The notes: generated by a model from the letters alone, not told the origin. Counted from the stretch's first letter, positions 43,994-52,932 are shown. The stretch: DNA of 64,000 bases from UBA2336 sp031395485 (GCA_031395485.1 JANNUS010000009.1:310001-374000), one strand, 5' to 3'. Made by a program: numbers and translations.

Positions 43994-45355
43994 TCATTTC
44001 GGATCGGCCATTCTAATTCTCCACTCTTTCGGATACAAGTTATTGGAACGGTTATCCAGCACATTTACCCAGCCAAGCGGAAGTTTGTTGTACGTAATAA
44101 GTGCGAACCCTTTTGGTGTTGAGCCTACTTGAATTGGTTCCTTCCGTAAGAAGTGCAGTGCTTCCTCTAAGCTTACTTCAATGTGCTGAAAATGATTTTT
44201 ATTTAATTCTATGGATAATGCTGCTGCGTGTTCTGGAATTAATTTATCATGTTTTGCTGTAATAAACGGAGTCCCTGCCTGAACAATTTTTACGTGATGG
44301 AGTAGAAATTCAATTTCTTCAGATTGATTAGCTGGGATGGCGTAAACAATATCATTCCAGGAATATACTTTAGTGGAGTCATTCAACATCCACGCTTTCA
44401 ATTGTTCGATTATTTTTTTAGAAGGAGGTGCTAATGCGTTCTTTGATTTGATTCGATGTTCTTGCACAACCTCTGTCTTTCGTATGACCGACAAGAAAAA
44501 TCCTTCACCTTTTACTTTATGAGGATAGAATCGATACCCAATAAGATTTTTTTCTTTAATGGTTTCAATACCCCATGCGTTATCAATTGTCAAGGGCATA
44601 GATTCAATACCATGTTGTTCCTGAAGCCATTGAAGATTTTCTTCGTTTTCCTGTGCGTTATATGTGCAGGTGCAATAGATCAGTATTCCATTAGTTTTTA
44701 AGGCGGGCCATACATCTGCAAGAATCCTTCGCTGGCGTTTTGAACATAAGTCAACATTGGCAGGAGACCACTCTTGCATCGCATTCGGATCTTTTCGAAA
44801 CAAGCCCTCACCGGAACATGGAGCATCCACAATGATGACATCAAAAAATCCGGTAAGTCTTGAAAAATCTTCAGGGTCATTATTTGTCACCACCACATTC
44901 ATGTGACCCCACTTCTGAATGTTCTCCGAAAGAATGGTAGCTCTTGAACGAATCACCTCATTTGAAACCAATAAACTATCGCGATGAAGGAGGCTTAATA
45001 TATGGGTAGACTTCCCACCGGGTGCGGCACAAAGATCCAGAACACGTATTGGTTTTGTTAAATCAACAGTTTGGGTTATGGCTTGTTCAAGAAACATTGA
45101 ACTTGCCTCTTGCACATAGTAGCCTCCCGCATGAATAGCGGGATCCAGTGTAAAGATGGGTCGCGCTTTCAAGTACTTTCCAAACTTGCTCCACGCAACA
45201 GGTTCGCTTTCAAGGGTAAAATTTTTATGTGGATTAAGCCGAATGCTTACCGGTGATGGTTGCTGAAGGCTCCTCAGGAATTGTTCGTAAGAATCTCCAA
45301 GTTTTGCTCGCAACGTGTCTTCAAATTCTTTTGGTAAACTTGGATTGTTTTTCAT
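43994..45355 (-). CDS. RsmF/NOP2-type rRNA m5C methyltransferase
   Basis: The protein has 453 residues. The Rossmann domain has the SAM loop LDLCAAPGGKSTH near residue 107 and the NOP2/Sun motifs VDAPCSGEG near 176 and the catalytic YCTCTYNAQENEEN near 225. A C-terminal PUA/RsmF-type extension of about 150 residues carries LPLGWVNVLDNRSNNLYP. RsmF modifies 16S rRNA in E. coli; the exact site here is not known. It lies upstream of valS on the same strand, and its start is divergent from fumarylacetoacetase with only about 34 bp between. Confidence 0.92.
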   Translation of the reverse strand: MKNNPSLPKEFEDTLRAKLGDSYEQFLRSLQQPSPVSIRLNPHKNFTLESEPVAWSKFGKYLKARPIFTLDPAIHAGGYYVQEASSMFLEQAITQTVDLTKPIRVLDLCAAPGGKSTHILSLLHRDSLLVSNEVIRSRATILSENIQKWGHMNVVVTNNDPEDFSRLTGFFDVIIVDAPCSGEGLFRKDPNAMQEWSPANVDLCSKRQRRILADVWPALKTNGILIYCTCTYNAQENEENLQWLQEQHGIESMPLTIDNAWGIETIKEKNLIGYRFYPHKVKGEGFFLSVIRKTEVVQEHRIKSKNALAPPSKKIIEQLKAWMLNDSTKVYSWNDIVYAIPANQSEEIEFLLHHVKIVQAGTPFITAKHDKLIPEHAAALSIELNKNHFQHIEVSLEEALHFLRKEPIQVGSTPKGFALITYNKLPLGWVNVLDNRSNNLYPKEWRIRMADPK

Positions 45356-45389
45356 TTCACGAGAAAAATAAGCCTTATTTTTGAGTTGT

Positions 45390-46661
45390 ATGATAAAAGC
45401 AAACGATCCGAAATTAAAAAGCTGGGTGGAGGTTCCGAAAGACTCCGATTTTCCGATCCAAAATCTTCCTTTCGGGATTTTTAAGACCCGGTATCTAACG
45501 GCAGTAGCGGGTGTGGCTATTGGTAATCACGTACTGGATTTAGTGTATTTACATGAAAATGGTTTTTTGGATGGACTTGGGCTTCCTCAGGGTATTTTTA
45601 ACCAACGCTACCTGAACGACTTTATGGCATTGGGTAAGTTAAAGGCTCGTGAAGTTCGCGAACGAATTTCAGAATTACTACGCGCTGATCGAGATGAACT
45701 AAAAAATAATATTCCCGCTCGTGAGATTGCACTCATCCCGATGAATGAAGTGCAAATGATGATGCCAGTGCGCGTACCGAACTATACAGATTTTTACAGC
45801 AGTGAAGAACATGCAACGAATGTTGGCTCCATGTTCCGCGATCCGAAGAATGCATTGCTTCCGAACTGGAAACATATGCCGGTAGGGTATCATGGAAGAT
45901 CATCGTCTATCGTTGTTTCCGGAACTTCCATCCATCGGCCCAAAGGGCAACTAAAGCCAGTGGAGACAGAACCACCTATATTTTCACCTTCACGCAAATT
46001 GGATTTCGAATTAGAGGTTGCTTTCTTAACCTGTACCGAAACAAAACTGGGTCAATCCATCAGCACGAAAGAAGCAGAGGATCATATTTTTGGATTTGTT
46101 TTATTTAATGATTGGTCAGCGCGGGATATTCAGCAATGGGAGTATGTACCCCTCGGACCATTTTTAGGAAAGAATTTTGGCTCCACTATTTCTCCCTGGA
46201 TTGTTACCATGGATGCACTCGAGCCATTTCGTGTTGCAGGGCCGGAACAACTACCACATGTGCTTCCGTATTTAAGTGTTGAAGGGAACAAGAATTTTGA
46301 TATTCGGTTGGAGGTTTTTATTCAACCGAATGGATCAGAAGCGACTACGGTATGCCGTTCAAATTTTAAATACATGTACTGGAATATCAATCAACAGTTG
46401 GCACACCATACTGTGAATGGGTGCAACATTCAGGTGGGCGATATGTATGCATCGGGTACCATCAGCGGACCTTCGCCCGGCTCGTATGGTTCAATGTTAG
46501 AGTTAAGTTGGAACGGAAAAAAAACCATGACCATGCCCGATGGATCAGAACGAAAATTTATTGAAGACGGAGATACGGTGATCATTAAAGGCTTAGCGGA
46601 GAAAGATGGTGTGCGAATTGGTTTTGGAGAGTGTAAGGGAAAAATTTTACCAGCTACTTAA
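45390..46661 (+). CDS. fahA: Fumarylacetoacetase
   Basis: This enzyme performs the last step of tyrosine breakdown, splitting fumarylacetoacetate to fumarate and acetoacetate. The N-terminal domain begins MIKANDPKLKSWVEVP. The catalytic blocks are YTDFYSSEEHATNVG, PVGYHGRSSSIVVSG (catalytic His) and FELEVAFL. They continue with FNDWSARDIQQWEYVPLGPF and SPWIVT. The length of about 423 residues is normal. The ATG at 45390 is preferred to a TTG at 45381. No other tyrosine pathway genes lie in the window. Confidence 0.96.
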   Translation: MIKANDPKLKSWVEVPKDSDFPIQNLPFGIFKTRYLTAVAGVAIGNHVLDLVYLHENGFLDGLGLPQGIFNQRYLNDFMALGKLKAREVRERISELLRADRDELKNNIPAREIALIPMNEVQMMMPVRVPNYTDFYSSEEHATNVGSMFRDPKNALLPNWKHMPVGYHGRSSSIVVSGTSIHRPKGQLKPVETEPPIFSPSRKLDFELEVAFLTCTETKLGQSISTKEAEDHIFGFVLFNDWSARDIQQWEYVPLGPFLGKNFGSTISPWIVTMDALEPFRVAGPEQLPHVLPYLSVEGNKNFDIRLEVFIQPNGSEATTVCRSNFKYMYWNINQQLAHHTVNGCNIQVGDMYASGTISGPSPGSYGSMLELSWNGKKTMTMPDGSERKFIEDGDTVIIKGLAEKDGVRIGFGECKGKILPAT

Positions 46662-46664
46662 TGT

Positions 46665-46692
46665 TGTCATCCTGAGCTTGTCGAAGGGTGAC
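46665..46692. repeat. REP-like repeat, left arm of the GIY-YIG element
   Basis: The core CTGAGCTTGTCGAAG lies at 46672-46686, 3 bp after the fumarylacetoacetase stop. The arm matches the reverse complement of 47007-47034 at 23 of 28 positions. Confidence 0.88.
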
Positions 46693-46708
46693 GAACCTAC
46701 ATATACTT

Positions 46709-47032
46709 ATGCCTCGTGACCATCAATATTTTGTTTACATCGTAGAATGTACAGATTATCTTTATTACACAGGTGTTACAAATGATGTTGATAAGCGGCT
46801 ATGGGAGCATAATACTGGTATCAATCTGAAGAGTTTTACTTTTAAAAGAAGACCTGTTGTTTTAAAGTATTGTCAGCGCTTTACAGATATTCGGAAAGCG
46901 ATTGAGTGGGAAAAACAAGTAAAAGGTTGGAGTCGGAAAAAGAAGGAAGCCCTTTTTAAAGAAGATTGGGATGAAATTGTGAGGCTATCAAATTTAAAGC
47001 AAGGTAGTCCGTCTTCGACAAGCTCAGACTGA
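46709..47032 (+). CDS. Single-domain GIY-YIG endonuclease
   Basis: This protein of about 107 residues is a stand-alone GIY-YIG domain. YFVYIVECTDYLYYTGVTND supplies the (F)VY-YTG pair, RLWEHN the conserved Arg and His-Asn segment, and RKAIEWEKQVKGWSRKKKEAL the Glu helix. I prefer the ATG at 46709; a GTG at 46688 lies in the flanking repeat. The last codons (SSTSSD, stop) are encoded by the right-hand repeat. The gene is therefore enclosed by inverted REP-like repeats, which suggests a small mobile or repeat-linked unit. Its target is unknown. Confidence 0.9.
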   Translation: MPRDHQYFVYIVECTDYLYYTGVTNDVDKRLWEHNTGINLKSFTFKRRPVVLKYCQRFTDIRKAIEWEKQVKGWSRKKKEALFKEDWDEIVRLSNLKQGSPSSTSSD

Positions 47033-47034
47033 CA
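47007..47034. repeat. REP-like repeat, right arm of the GIY-YIG element
   Basis: CTTCGACAAGCTCAG (47013-47027) is the exact reverse complement of the left-arm core. The arm contains the stop codon of the GIY-YIG gene and ends 9 bp before the flavin reductase ATG. Confidence 0.88.
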
Positions 47035-47042
47035 AAAAAATT

Positions 47043-47897
47043 ATGATAATAAATCCAAAAGAAATACCCGTTGGCAAAATGCACAGCTACTTGCTTGGTG
47101 CTGTGGCACCTCGACCGATTGCCTTTGCCAGCACGATAGATAAAGAAGGAAATGTAAATCTTAGTCCGTTTAGTTTTTTTAATTGTTTTGGTGCGAACCC
47201 ACCTATTTTGATTTTCTCCCCGGCACGCAGAGGTCGTGATAACACAACCAAACACAGTTATGAGAATGTGCTCGAGGTTCCGGAAGTCGTAATAAATATT
47301 GTGAATTACTCGATGGTGCAGCAGGCATCGTTGGCAAGTACAGAATATCCTAAAGGAGTAAATGAGTTTGTAAAGTCTGGATTCACTCAAGTACCATCCA
47401 CCATGGTTAAACCTCCAAGGGTAGGAGAGTCGCCTGTCGCATTTGAGTGTAAAGTATTGCAAGTAATTAAAACAGGAGAGCAAGGTGCTGCGGGAAATCT
47501 CGTAATCTGCGAGATTTTATTAGTGCATATCAAAGATGAAGTGTTGGATACAGAAGGTAAAATTGATCCATTTAAATTGGATGCTGTTGCGCGTATGGGT
47601 GGCGATTGGTATTGCCGTGCAAATGGTGATTCGCTTTTTAAAGTCCCCAAACCTCTTGATAAGATTGCCATTGGTATTGATCAGCTTCCTGAACAAATCC
47701 GCAATAGCAAAATTTTAACGGGTAATGATTTAGGGATGCTGGCGAATGTTGAATCGATCCCGATGATTACTAAATCAAACCTTACGAAAGAAATGACCGA
47801 TGCAATTGCTCAAGGCGAATCTGCTACTCACCAGTTAGCACACAATTATTTACTGGAGGGAAAGGTAGAAGATGCGTGGAAAATCTTATTAAGCTGA
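47043..47897 (+). CDS. Flavin reductase-like FMN-binding protein
   Basis: The protein has 284 residues, with a flavin reductase-like split beta-barrel over about residues 15-180. Family blocks are VAPRPIAFASTIDKEGNVNLSPFSFF (first 12: VAPRPIAFASTI), FNCFGANPPILIFSP and the later SPVAFECKVLQVI. Such proteins bind FMN and act as oxidoreductases or flavin suppliers; the substrate is unknown. About 75 C-terminal residues lie beyond the domain. It begins just after the right arm of the GIY-YIG repeat element. Confidence 0.88.
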   Translation: MIINPKEIPVGKMHSYLLGAVAPRPIAFASTIDKEGNVNLSPFSFFNCFGANPPILIFSPARRGRDNTTKHSYENVLEVPEVVINIVNYSMVQQASLASTEYPKGVNEFVKSGFTQVPSTMVKPPRVGESPVAFECKVLQVIKTGEQGAAGNLVICEILLVHIKDEVLDTEGKIDPFKLDAVARMGGDWYCRANGDSLFKVPKPLDKIAIGIDQLPEQIRNSKILTGNDLGMLANVESIPMITKSNLTKEMTDAIAQGESATHQLAHNYLLEGKVEDAWKILLS

Positions 47898-48000
47898 TAT
47901 TATTTTTTACTAAATTCGCTAGTCATCGTTTCGAACCAATTGGTTACTGTAGTATCTAATCCTTATTTACACTACTTCTTTGTCATTTCATTTTTTGAGT

Positions 48001-49740
48001 ATGAAAAAGCTATTAATTCTCATTTCTTGTAGCGCAGTAGTCCTATTTCTATTTCTGCGGAACAATCAAAATGCTTCAAGTAACGTAGTGCAGGCAAGAC
48101 TCGCTTCTGCACCAATCTCTGTTTGTGGTTCACCCAATGCGCAACTCGCACTGAAATTAATGGATACCACGCGGCAAATGGCTCCATGGATGAATAACTT
48201 GGGCGATTATTCGTATCCGGTTTCTACAAGCAATGAGCGGGCTCAACTCTTTTTTAATCAAGGGCTCACATTGTACTATGGATTTAACCATCATGAAGCC
48301 TATCGTTCCTTCAAAGAGGCCACGCGATTAGATCCACAATGTGCAATGGCCTATTGGGGTCAGGCACTCGCGTTAGGGCCGAACATCAATTCACCGATGG
48401 ATCCGTCTGATGGAGTTATTGTTTACAAGGCTGTTCAGAAGGCTTTGAGTTTGTCGAACAATGCAACGCTTGTTGAGCAGCTATTAATTCAGGCAATCGC
48501 GCAACGTTATACCGAGGAAGCGCCAAAAGATCGAAGCCATCTTGATCAGGCCTACGCTACATCCATGAAAGGAATCGCAGATGAATTCCAGGATGATCTG
48601 GAGGTACTTACGTTGTATGCTGAATCTTTGATGGATTTGCATCCGTGGGATTATTGGATTAAGTCCCAAGGACCTCAATCCTGGACCCCCGAGATTGTTT
48701 CTGTTCTTGAAGCTGTACTTTTAATAGACAGTAATCACGTTGGAGCCAATCACCTATACATCCATATTTTGGAAGCCTCACCAACGCCTGAACAGGCTGA
48801 AGCCAGTGCTGACCGCCTTCGCGAAATGGTTCCGGGTGCCGGTCACCTTGTACATATGCCATCTCATATTTATATACGGATAGGGCGATATGAAGATGGG
48901 ATGTTAGCCAACAAGAAAGCTGTGAAAGCTGATGAAGCATATATTACCCAATGTAAAGCACAGGGCATTTATCCGCTTGGATACTATCCGCATAACTACC
49001 ATTTTTTATGGGCGAGTGCACAAATGGCAGGGCAAGGAGAGGAAGCATTGAAGGCGGCTAAAACCCTTGTGGAAAAAGTTGATGTTAGTTTAATGGGCAC
49101 ATCAGACTGGGCTACGCTACAACATTATTATGCATCAAGTTGGTATGCCATGATGCGGTTTGGTAAATGGAATGAGATTTTAAAAGTGCCTAAACCTGTC
49201 GACAGCTTGAAATATGCATCCGCGATATGGGACTATGCTCAAGGATTTGCAAATCTTCGTTTGAATAAGATGAAGGAAGCTGAGACTTATTTAGTCTCTC
49301 TAAAAGTAAAAGCTAAAGATCCAGCCTTGGAAGAGTTAAAGATATGGGGCATAAACTCGTTCGGAAGTGTAGTTAAGATTGCCGCATTAGTTTTGAATGG
49401 AGAAATACAGGCAGCGAATAAAAAATATGATCAAGCAATACACCTCTTGAATGAAGCAGTGAAAAGTGAAGACGCACTAACGTATCAGGAACCACCCGAT
49501 TGGCATCATCCTGTACGACAAACGTTGGGCGCAGTATTATTAGAAGCCGGAAAGGCTGGTCAAGCCGAAATCGTGTTTAACGAAGATTTAAAAATGTATC
49601 GGAACAACGGCTGGTCTTTGTTTGGACTTAGTCAAAGTTTAGAAAAGCAAGGTAAGAAAAAGGAATCAGCGGCTACTTTAGTGCTTTATAAAAATGTTTT
49701 TAAGAATGCTGATGTTCAGCTGACTTCTGCCAGGAAATAG
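48001..49740 (+). CDS. Secreted or membrane-anchored TPR-repeat protein
   Basis: The protein has about 579 residues and starts at the ATG at 48001 (MKKLLILISCSAVVLFLFL), a signal peptide or anchor. The first TPR-like unit is ARLFFNQGL-type, reading AQLFFNQGLTLYYGFNHHEA and SFKEATRLDPQCAMAYWGQA. Further helical repeats run to the end (FGLSQSLEKQGKKKES). The block LVHMPSHIYIRIGRYEDG near residue 280 is conserved in this family. The function is unknown. A perfect 12-bp palindrome lies about 55 bp upstream, and a hairpin follows the stop codon. Confidence 0.8.
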   Translation: MKKLLILISCSAVVLFLFLRNNQNASSNVVQARLASAPISVCGSPNAQLALKLMDTTRQMAPWMNNLGDYSYPVSTSNERAQLFFNQGLTLYYGFNHHEAYRSFKEATRLDPQCAMAYWGQALALGPNINSPMDPSDGVIVYKAVQKALSLSNNATLVEQLLIQAIAQRYTEEAPKDRSHLDQAYATSMKGIADEFQDDLEVLTLYAESLMDLHPWDYWIKSQGPQSWTPEIVSVLEAVLLIDSNHVGANHLYIHILEASPTPEQAEASADRLREMVPGAGHLVHMPSHIYIRIGRYEDGMLANKKAVKADEAYITQCKAQGIYPLGYYPHNYHFLWASAQMAGQGEEALKAAKTLVEKVDVSLMGTSDWATLQHYYASSWYAMMRFGKWNEILKVPKPVDSLKYASAIWDYAQGFANLRLNKMKEAETYLVSLKVKAKDPALEELKIWGINSFGSVVKIAALVLNGEIQAANKKYDQAIHLLNEAVKSEDALTYQEPPDWHHPVRQTLGAVLLEAGKAGQAEIVFNEDLKMYRNNGWSLFGLSQSLEKQGKKKESAATLVLYKNVFKNADVQLTSARK

Positions 49741-49748
49741 CATTGAAA

Positions 49749-49772
49749 AAAGGTGGGGGAAACTCCACCTTT
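49749..49772 (+). terminator. Hairpin after the TPR gene
   Basis: AAAGGTGG (49749-49756) pairs with CCACCTTT (49765-49772) around an 8-base loop. The A-rich left and T-rich right ends suggest a terminator. It lies between convergent genes and could serve both, but no long T-run follows. Confidence 0.55.
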
Positions 49773-49788
49773 CAATATTCTGCAATTA

Positions 49789-50769
49789 TCAATTCCTATA
49801 CATCACCGCCTTCACAGCCTTCACCGTTTTCTCCACATTCGGCAAAATAGCTTGAATCAATGTAGGTGCATACGGTAGCGGAGCATCGGCATTGGTTATA
49901 CGGTGAATGGGTGCATCCAAGTAATCAAAGGCGTGCTTCTGTATATGATACGTAATCTCGGTAGAGATGGAGGCTAATGGCCAGGCTTCTTCAACGATCA
50001 CTAAACGGTTTGTCTTTTTTACAGATTCTACAATCGTAGCGTAATCAATCGGACGAACCGTTCGTAAGTCAATGACCTCAGCTGAAATTCCTTCTTTTTC
50101 TAATTCAACTGCAGCACCTAAGGCTATCTTCATGAATTTTCCAAACGATACAATGGTAACATCGGTACCAGCACGTTTGATATCCGCTAAGCCAATCGGG
50201 ATTAAATATTCTTCCTCCGGCACTTCTCCTTTTTCACCATACATTACTTCACTCTCCATAAAAATAACAGGGTCATTATCACGGATAGAGGTCTTTAATA
50301 GCCCTTTGGCATCGTAGGGATTAGAAGGTACTACCACTTTTAACCCAGGGGTATTCGCAAACCAGTTTTCAAAATTTTGAGAGTGTTGAGCACCCAGTTG
50401 CCCGGCATTACCGGTGGGCCCGCGAAAAACAATGGGCATACCAAATTGCCCGCCTGACATGGAAAGCATTTTAGCTGCTGAATTGATTATTGGGTCTATT
50501 GCTACCAGCGAGAAATTAAAGGTCATGAATTCAATGATTGGCCTTAAACCATTCATGGCTGCGCCTACGCCTATGCCCGTAAAGCCTAGTTCAGCGATTG
50601 GGGTATCAATAATGCGGTCGGGGCCAAATTCTTCTAGCATACCCTGGCTTACTTTATAGGCACCATTGTATTCGGCCACCTCTTCGCCCATCAAAAACAC
50701 TTTTGGATCTCTGCGCATTTCTTCGTTCATGGCTTCACGAAGTGCTTCTCTGAACTGGATTTCTCTCAT
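49789..50769 (-). CDS. pdhB: Pyruvate dehydrogenase E1 component, beta subunit
   Basis: The protein has 326 residues. The thiamine-diphosphate-binding N-terminal part has FLMGEEVAEYNGAYKVSQGM and DTPIAELGFTGIGVGAAMNG. The transketolase pyrimidine domain carries FRGPTGNAGQLGAQHSQ, and a transketolase C-terminal domain follows (VTIVSFGKFMKIAL, RTVRPID). The E1 alpha gene is not adjacent: the 323 bp upstream holds only repeats. The subunit therefore presumably pairs with a PdhA encoded elsewhere. A branched-chain 2-oxoacid E1 beta is an alternative. Confidence 0.93.
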   Translation of the reverse strand: MREIQFREALREAMNEEMRRDPKVFLMGEEVAEYNGAYKVSQGMLEEFGPDRIIDTPIAELGFTGIGVGAAMNGLRPIIEFMTFNFSLVAIDPIINSAAKMLSMSGGQFGMPIVFRGPTGNAGQLGAQHSQNFENWFANTPGLKVVVPSNPYDAKGLLKTSIRDNDPVIFMESEVMYGEKGEVPEEEYLIPIGLADIKRAGTDVTIVSFGKFMKIALGAAVELEKEGISAEVIDLRTVRPIDYATIVESVKKTNRLVIVEEAWPLASISTEITYHIQKHAFDYLDAPIHRITNADAPLPYAPTLIQAILPNVEKTVKAVKAVMYRN

Positions 50770-50793
50770 AGGATTTTTAAGAATATGTTAGCC

Positions 50794-50860
50794 TGTCAGG
50801 TTGAGCCTGTCGAAACCTGACTTCAGGTTCAAAACCGCCTTCGATAAACTCAGGCTGACA
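50794..50860. repeat. Gene-less inverted pair of REP-like repeats
   Basis: The left arm starts TGTCAGGTTGAGCCTGTCGA, and the right arm is its approximate reverse complement, ending AAACTCAGGCTGACA. This is the same family as the repeats flanking the GIY-YIG gene, here with only a short loop between, as in a REPIN. It occupies part of the 50770-51092 gap. Confidence 0.82.
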
Positions 50861-50921
50861 TGGAATGTGTAAAAATAAGGTCTCGTAATGGATTGGCAAA
50901 ATAAAGATCGAAGCAGTTGAA

Positions 50922-51019
50922 CCGTCATTTCGCAGCGAAGCGGAGAAATCCCCTTTGGTTTAGGCTGTAGGTATTATTTATAGGGGGACTTCTGGTCGTT
51001 CCTCCCTTCGAAGTGACGG
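50922..51019. repeat. Hairpin repeat of the GTCATTTCG family
   Basis: The left arm starts CCGTCATTTCGCAGCGAAG and continues to AAATCCCC. The right arm runs from GGGGGACTTC to TTCGAAGTGACGG. The arms are imperfect reverse complements over about 32-37 bp. A related element lies at 58121-58216. Confidence 0.82.
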
Positions 51020-51035
51020 GTTTTGGTTGGGGTGC

Positions 51036-51070
51036 AAAAAAAAGTCCTGGCGGTAAACCGTCAGGACTTT
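51036..51070 (-). terminator. Intrinsic terminator of the OmpA/TPR lipoprotein gene
   Basis: AAAGTCCTGGCGG (51041-51053) pairs with CCGTCAGGACTTT (51058-51070), with one G-T pair and a TAAA loop. On the minus strand it is followed by an unbroken T-run (51036-51043 on the plus strand is A-only). It lies 23 bp after the stop codon. Confidence 0.93.
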
Positions 51071-51092
51071 CTCCAAAAATGATATTACGCGA

Positions 51093-52868
51093 TTACTTCA
51101 ATGCGTTTCTAAACGCTTCAGTAGTTACGAATTTTGCAAATTCAAGATCCGTAAGCGCAGCCTCCTTCAAAGCTGGATCAAGCTTCACAGCACTAGTCAG
51201 GCTGTTCACTACACCGTCAGCACTATTTAATCGGGCAGATGCAACAGCTGAACCGTAGAATGCCCACGCGTGGTTGCTGTTCATTTTTGCGGCCTCACCA
51301 AAAGATGTTATAGCATTCTGGTAATCCTTATTTAGGACTTGCGCTAATCCCTTATTGTATAGGTTATCGGCAGTATTAGCAGCTGATGATTCAGAGCTAA
51401 CCGCATTACTATACTTTGCCATTACAATTTCAGCGGCACCTTTCACACCATTTAAGCCTGCAGCGTTATCGCCACGTAATCCTGCATTAAGTGCTTTGTT
51501 AGCGTGGTTAGCAGAAGCGTAAGCATTTCCTTTCAACATTTGAACAGATGCAAGGTTAGCGTGTACTTCTGCTGCTTCCTTAATTTTAGCTGCGATCTCT
51601 AATTGAGCCTGTGCTTTGTCCGCAAGGGCAGCAGCATTAGCCGGAGTTTCAATAGCCTGTGCTATGTATACAGCACCTAGGTTGTTGTGCGCATTCCAGT
51701 TAGAACCTTTCTTAGTAGCAGCTTCATAAATAGCAGCTTTTTCATCCAATGAAGGAGTCATGGTAGCGGCATACATCATTTCTTCGAACGAAAGTGTATC
51801 AGCACTTACAGTTCCTTGTGTAATCTGCTTTGATAGTACAGAAATCTCAGCATCAGTTTTCTTGTCCTTAATTGTAAGAATTTCAGTTTTCGCTGTTCTT
51901 AATTTAGGGTAAAGGTCTTTGAATACTTTTTTGTAAGAAGAAAGTTTCTTCATTTGCTTCTCTTGTGATTCAAATGTTCCACCTGCGCTAACGATGTTCA
52001 TATACTCAGCTTTTTCTTCGGAAGTAATACCTTCAAAAGTTGCTAATGTGGCAGTGAAACCAGCCCAGTCTTGAATAACTGGCTTAAGAATAAATTGAAT
52101 TGAGTCAGCCTTGCCTTTATAGTCGAATTTCTTCATTTGCTGACGATAGTATTTTTCTATTGCAGCAGCGCGTTCTGGAGACAATTTGCTGTTGATTCGC
52201 TCAGCACCTTCGGGTGAGTGACTTCCTGTTATTGTTACAGTTTTAGTTACGTTTTTTGAAGCAATGAATGCGTCAAGCTGCTTAGCCTTATCACTTTTAG
52301 TTTCAGAAGCACGTAGGATAGATTTCCCTTGCTCGAAAATGAATTCCGGGATCACAACAGGAACAATCTCTTCTTGATTATTATATCCATGTTCAGCGTA
52401 TGAAGCGTAGTAAACAGGTTTTACCAGTTTAGAGGTAGTAATTATGCCGGTAGCAATTTGCATACGAGGAGTAACCTTCGATTTTGTGCCTTTTGTAGCT
52501 ACGCCTTCAACTTCTACAATGCCCGATTTCATAGCTGGTTCGTAAGCAAACACGAAATCTTTGGTCGTAGTAGGTTGTTCAGTAGCGCTATTTGGAAAGT
52601 CTTCCGCTTTAAATGAAATAGGATCAAGAGCCTTTTCCTTCTCTCCGTACTTGTAGAAAGAATTGACACTATACACAGTGCCTTTCTTTAGCATTTTTAC
52701 AGGAAGATTGGCCGATAAGCTATACGCTACGGTGTCCTTATGAAGTTCCAGGGGGTTAGGCGTAACAGTCATATTCTGTTCTTTCGCCATTTTCACCATC
52801 TTAGGTAAGGTACACCCAGCCAAACTGAGGGCTCCTGTGATAAGAAATGCGTAAACTAATTTTCTCAT
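51093..52868 (-). CDS. OmpA-like lipoprotein with TPR repeats
   Basis: The protein has 591 residues. The lipoprotein signal MRKLVYAFLITGALSLAGC has a good lipobox. A beta-rich N-terminal part precedes an OmpA-like segment near residues 190-260, with FEQGKSILRASETKS, VTITGSHSPEGAERINSKLS and ERAAAIEKYY. OmpA domains grip peptidoglycan. The C-terminal half is Ala-rich TPR repeats (NWNAHNNLGAVYIAQA and DYQNAITSFGEAAKMNSNHA). It is probably an abundant periplasmic or outer-membrane scaffold. A near-consensus promoter and a strong terminator make this a well-defined single-gene transcript. Confidence 0.87.
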   Translation of the reverse strand: MRKLVYAFLITGALSLAGCTLPKMVKMAKEQNMTVTPNPLELHKDTVAYSLSANLPVKMLKKGTVYSVNSFYKYGEKEKALDPISFKAEDFPNSATEQPTTTKDFVFAYEPAMKSGIVEVEGVATKGTKSKVTPRMQIATGIITTSKLVKPVYYASYAEHGYNNQEEIVPVVIPEFIFEQGKSILRASETKSDKAKQLDAFIASKNVTKTVTITGSHSPEGAERINSKLSPERAAAIEKYYRQQMKKFDYKGKADSIQFILKPVIQDWAGFTATLATFEGITSEEKAEYMNIVSAGGTFESQEKQMKKLSSYKKVFKDLYPKLRTAKTEILTIKDKKTDAEISVLSKQITQGTVSADTLSFEEMMYAATMTPSLDEKAAIYEAATKKGSNWNAHNNLGAVYIAQAIETPANAAALADKAQAQLEIAAKIKEAAEVHANLASVQMLKGNAYASANHANKALNAGLRGDNAAGLNGVKGAAEIVMAKYSNAVSSESSAANTADNLYNKGLAQVLNKDYQNAITSFGEAAKMNSNHAWAFYGSAVASARLNSADGVVNSLTSAVKLDPALKEAALTDLEFAKFVTTEAFRNALK

Positions 52869-52901
52869 TGGATTTAGATTTTGGTTGTTTTAATCGAGTC
52901 G

Positions 52902-52932
52902 CAAAACTACGTTTATATCAAATTTTTTGCAA
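52902..52932 (-). promoter_or_regulatory. Promoter of the OmpA/TPR lipoprotein gene (TTG-N20-TAGTTTTG)
   Basis: The minus strand carries TAGTTTTG (52909-52902), a full match to the Bacteroidota -7 consensus TAnnTTTG. TTG (52932-52930) lies 20 bases upstream as the -33 element. The start codon is 34 bp beyond the -7 box. This is the best promoter match that I found in the window. Confidence 0.75.

Noticed and set aside
46688..46708. GTG start for the GIY-YIG gene
   Set aside because: It lies within the repeat arm, and the ATG at 46709 leads directly into the conserved domain.
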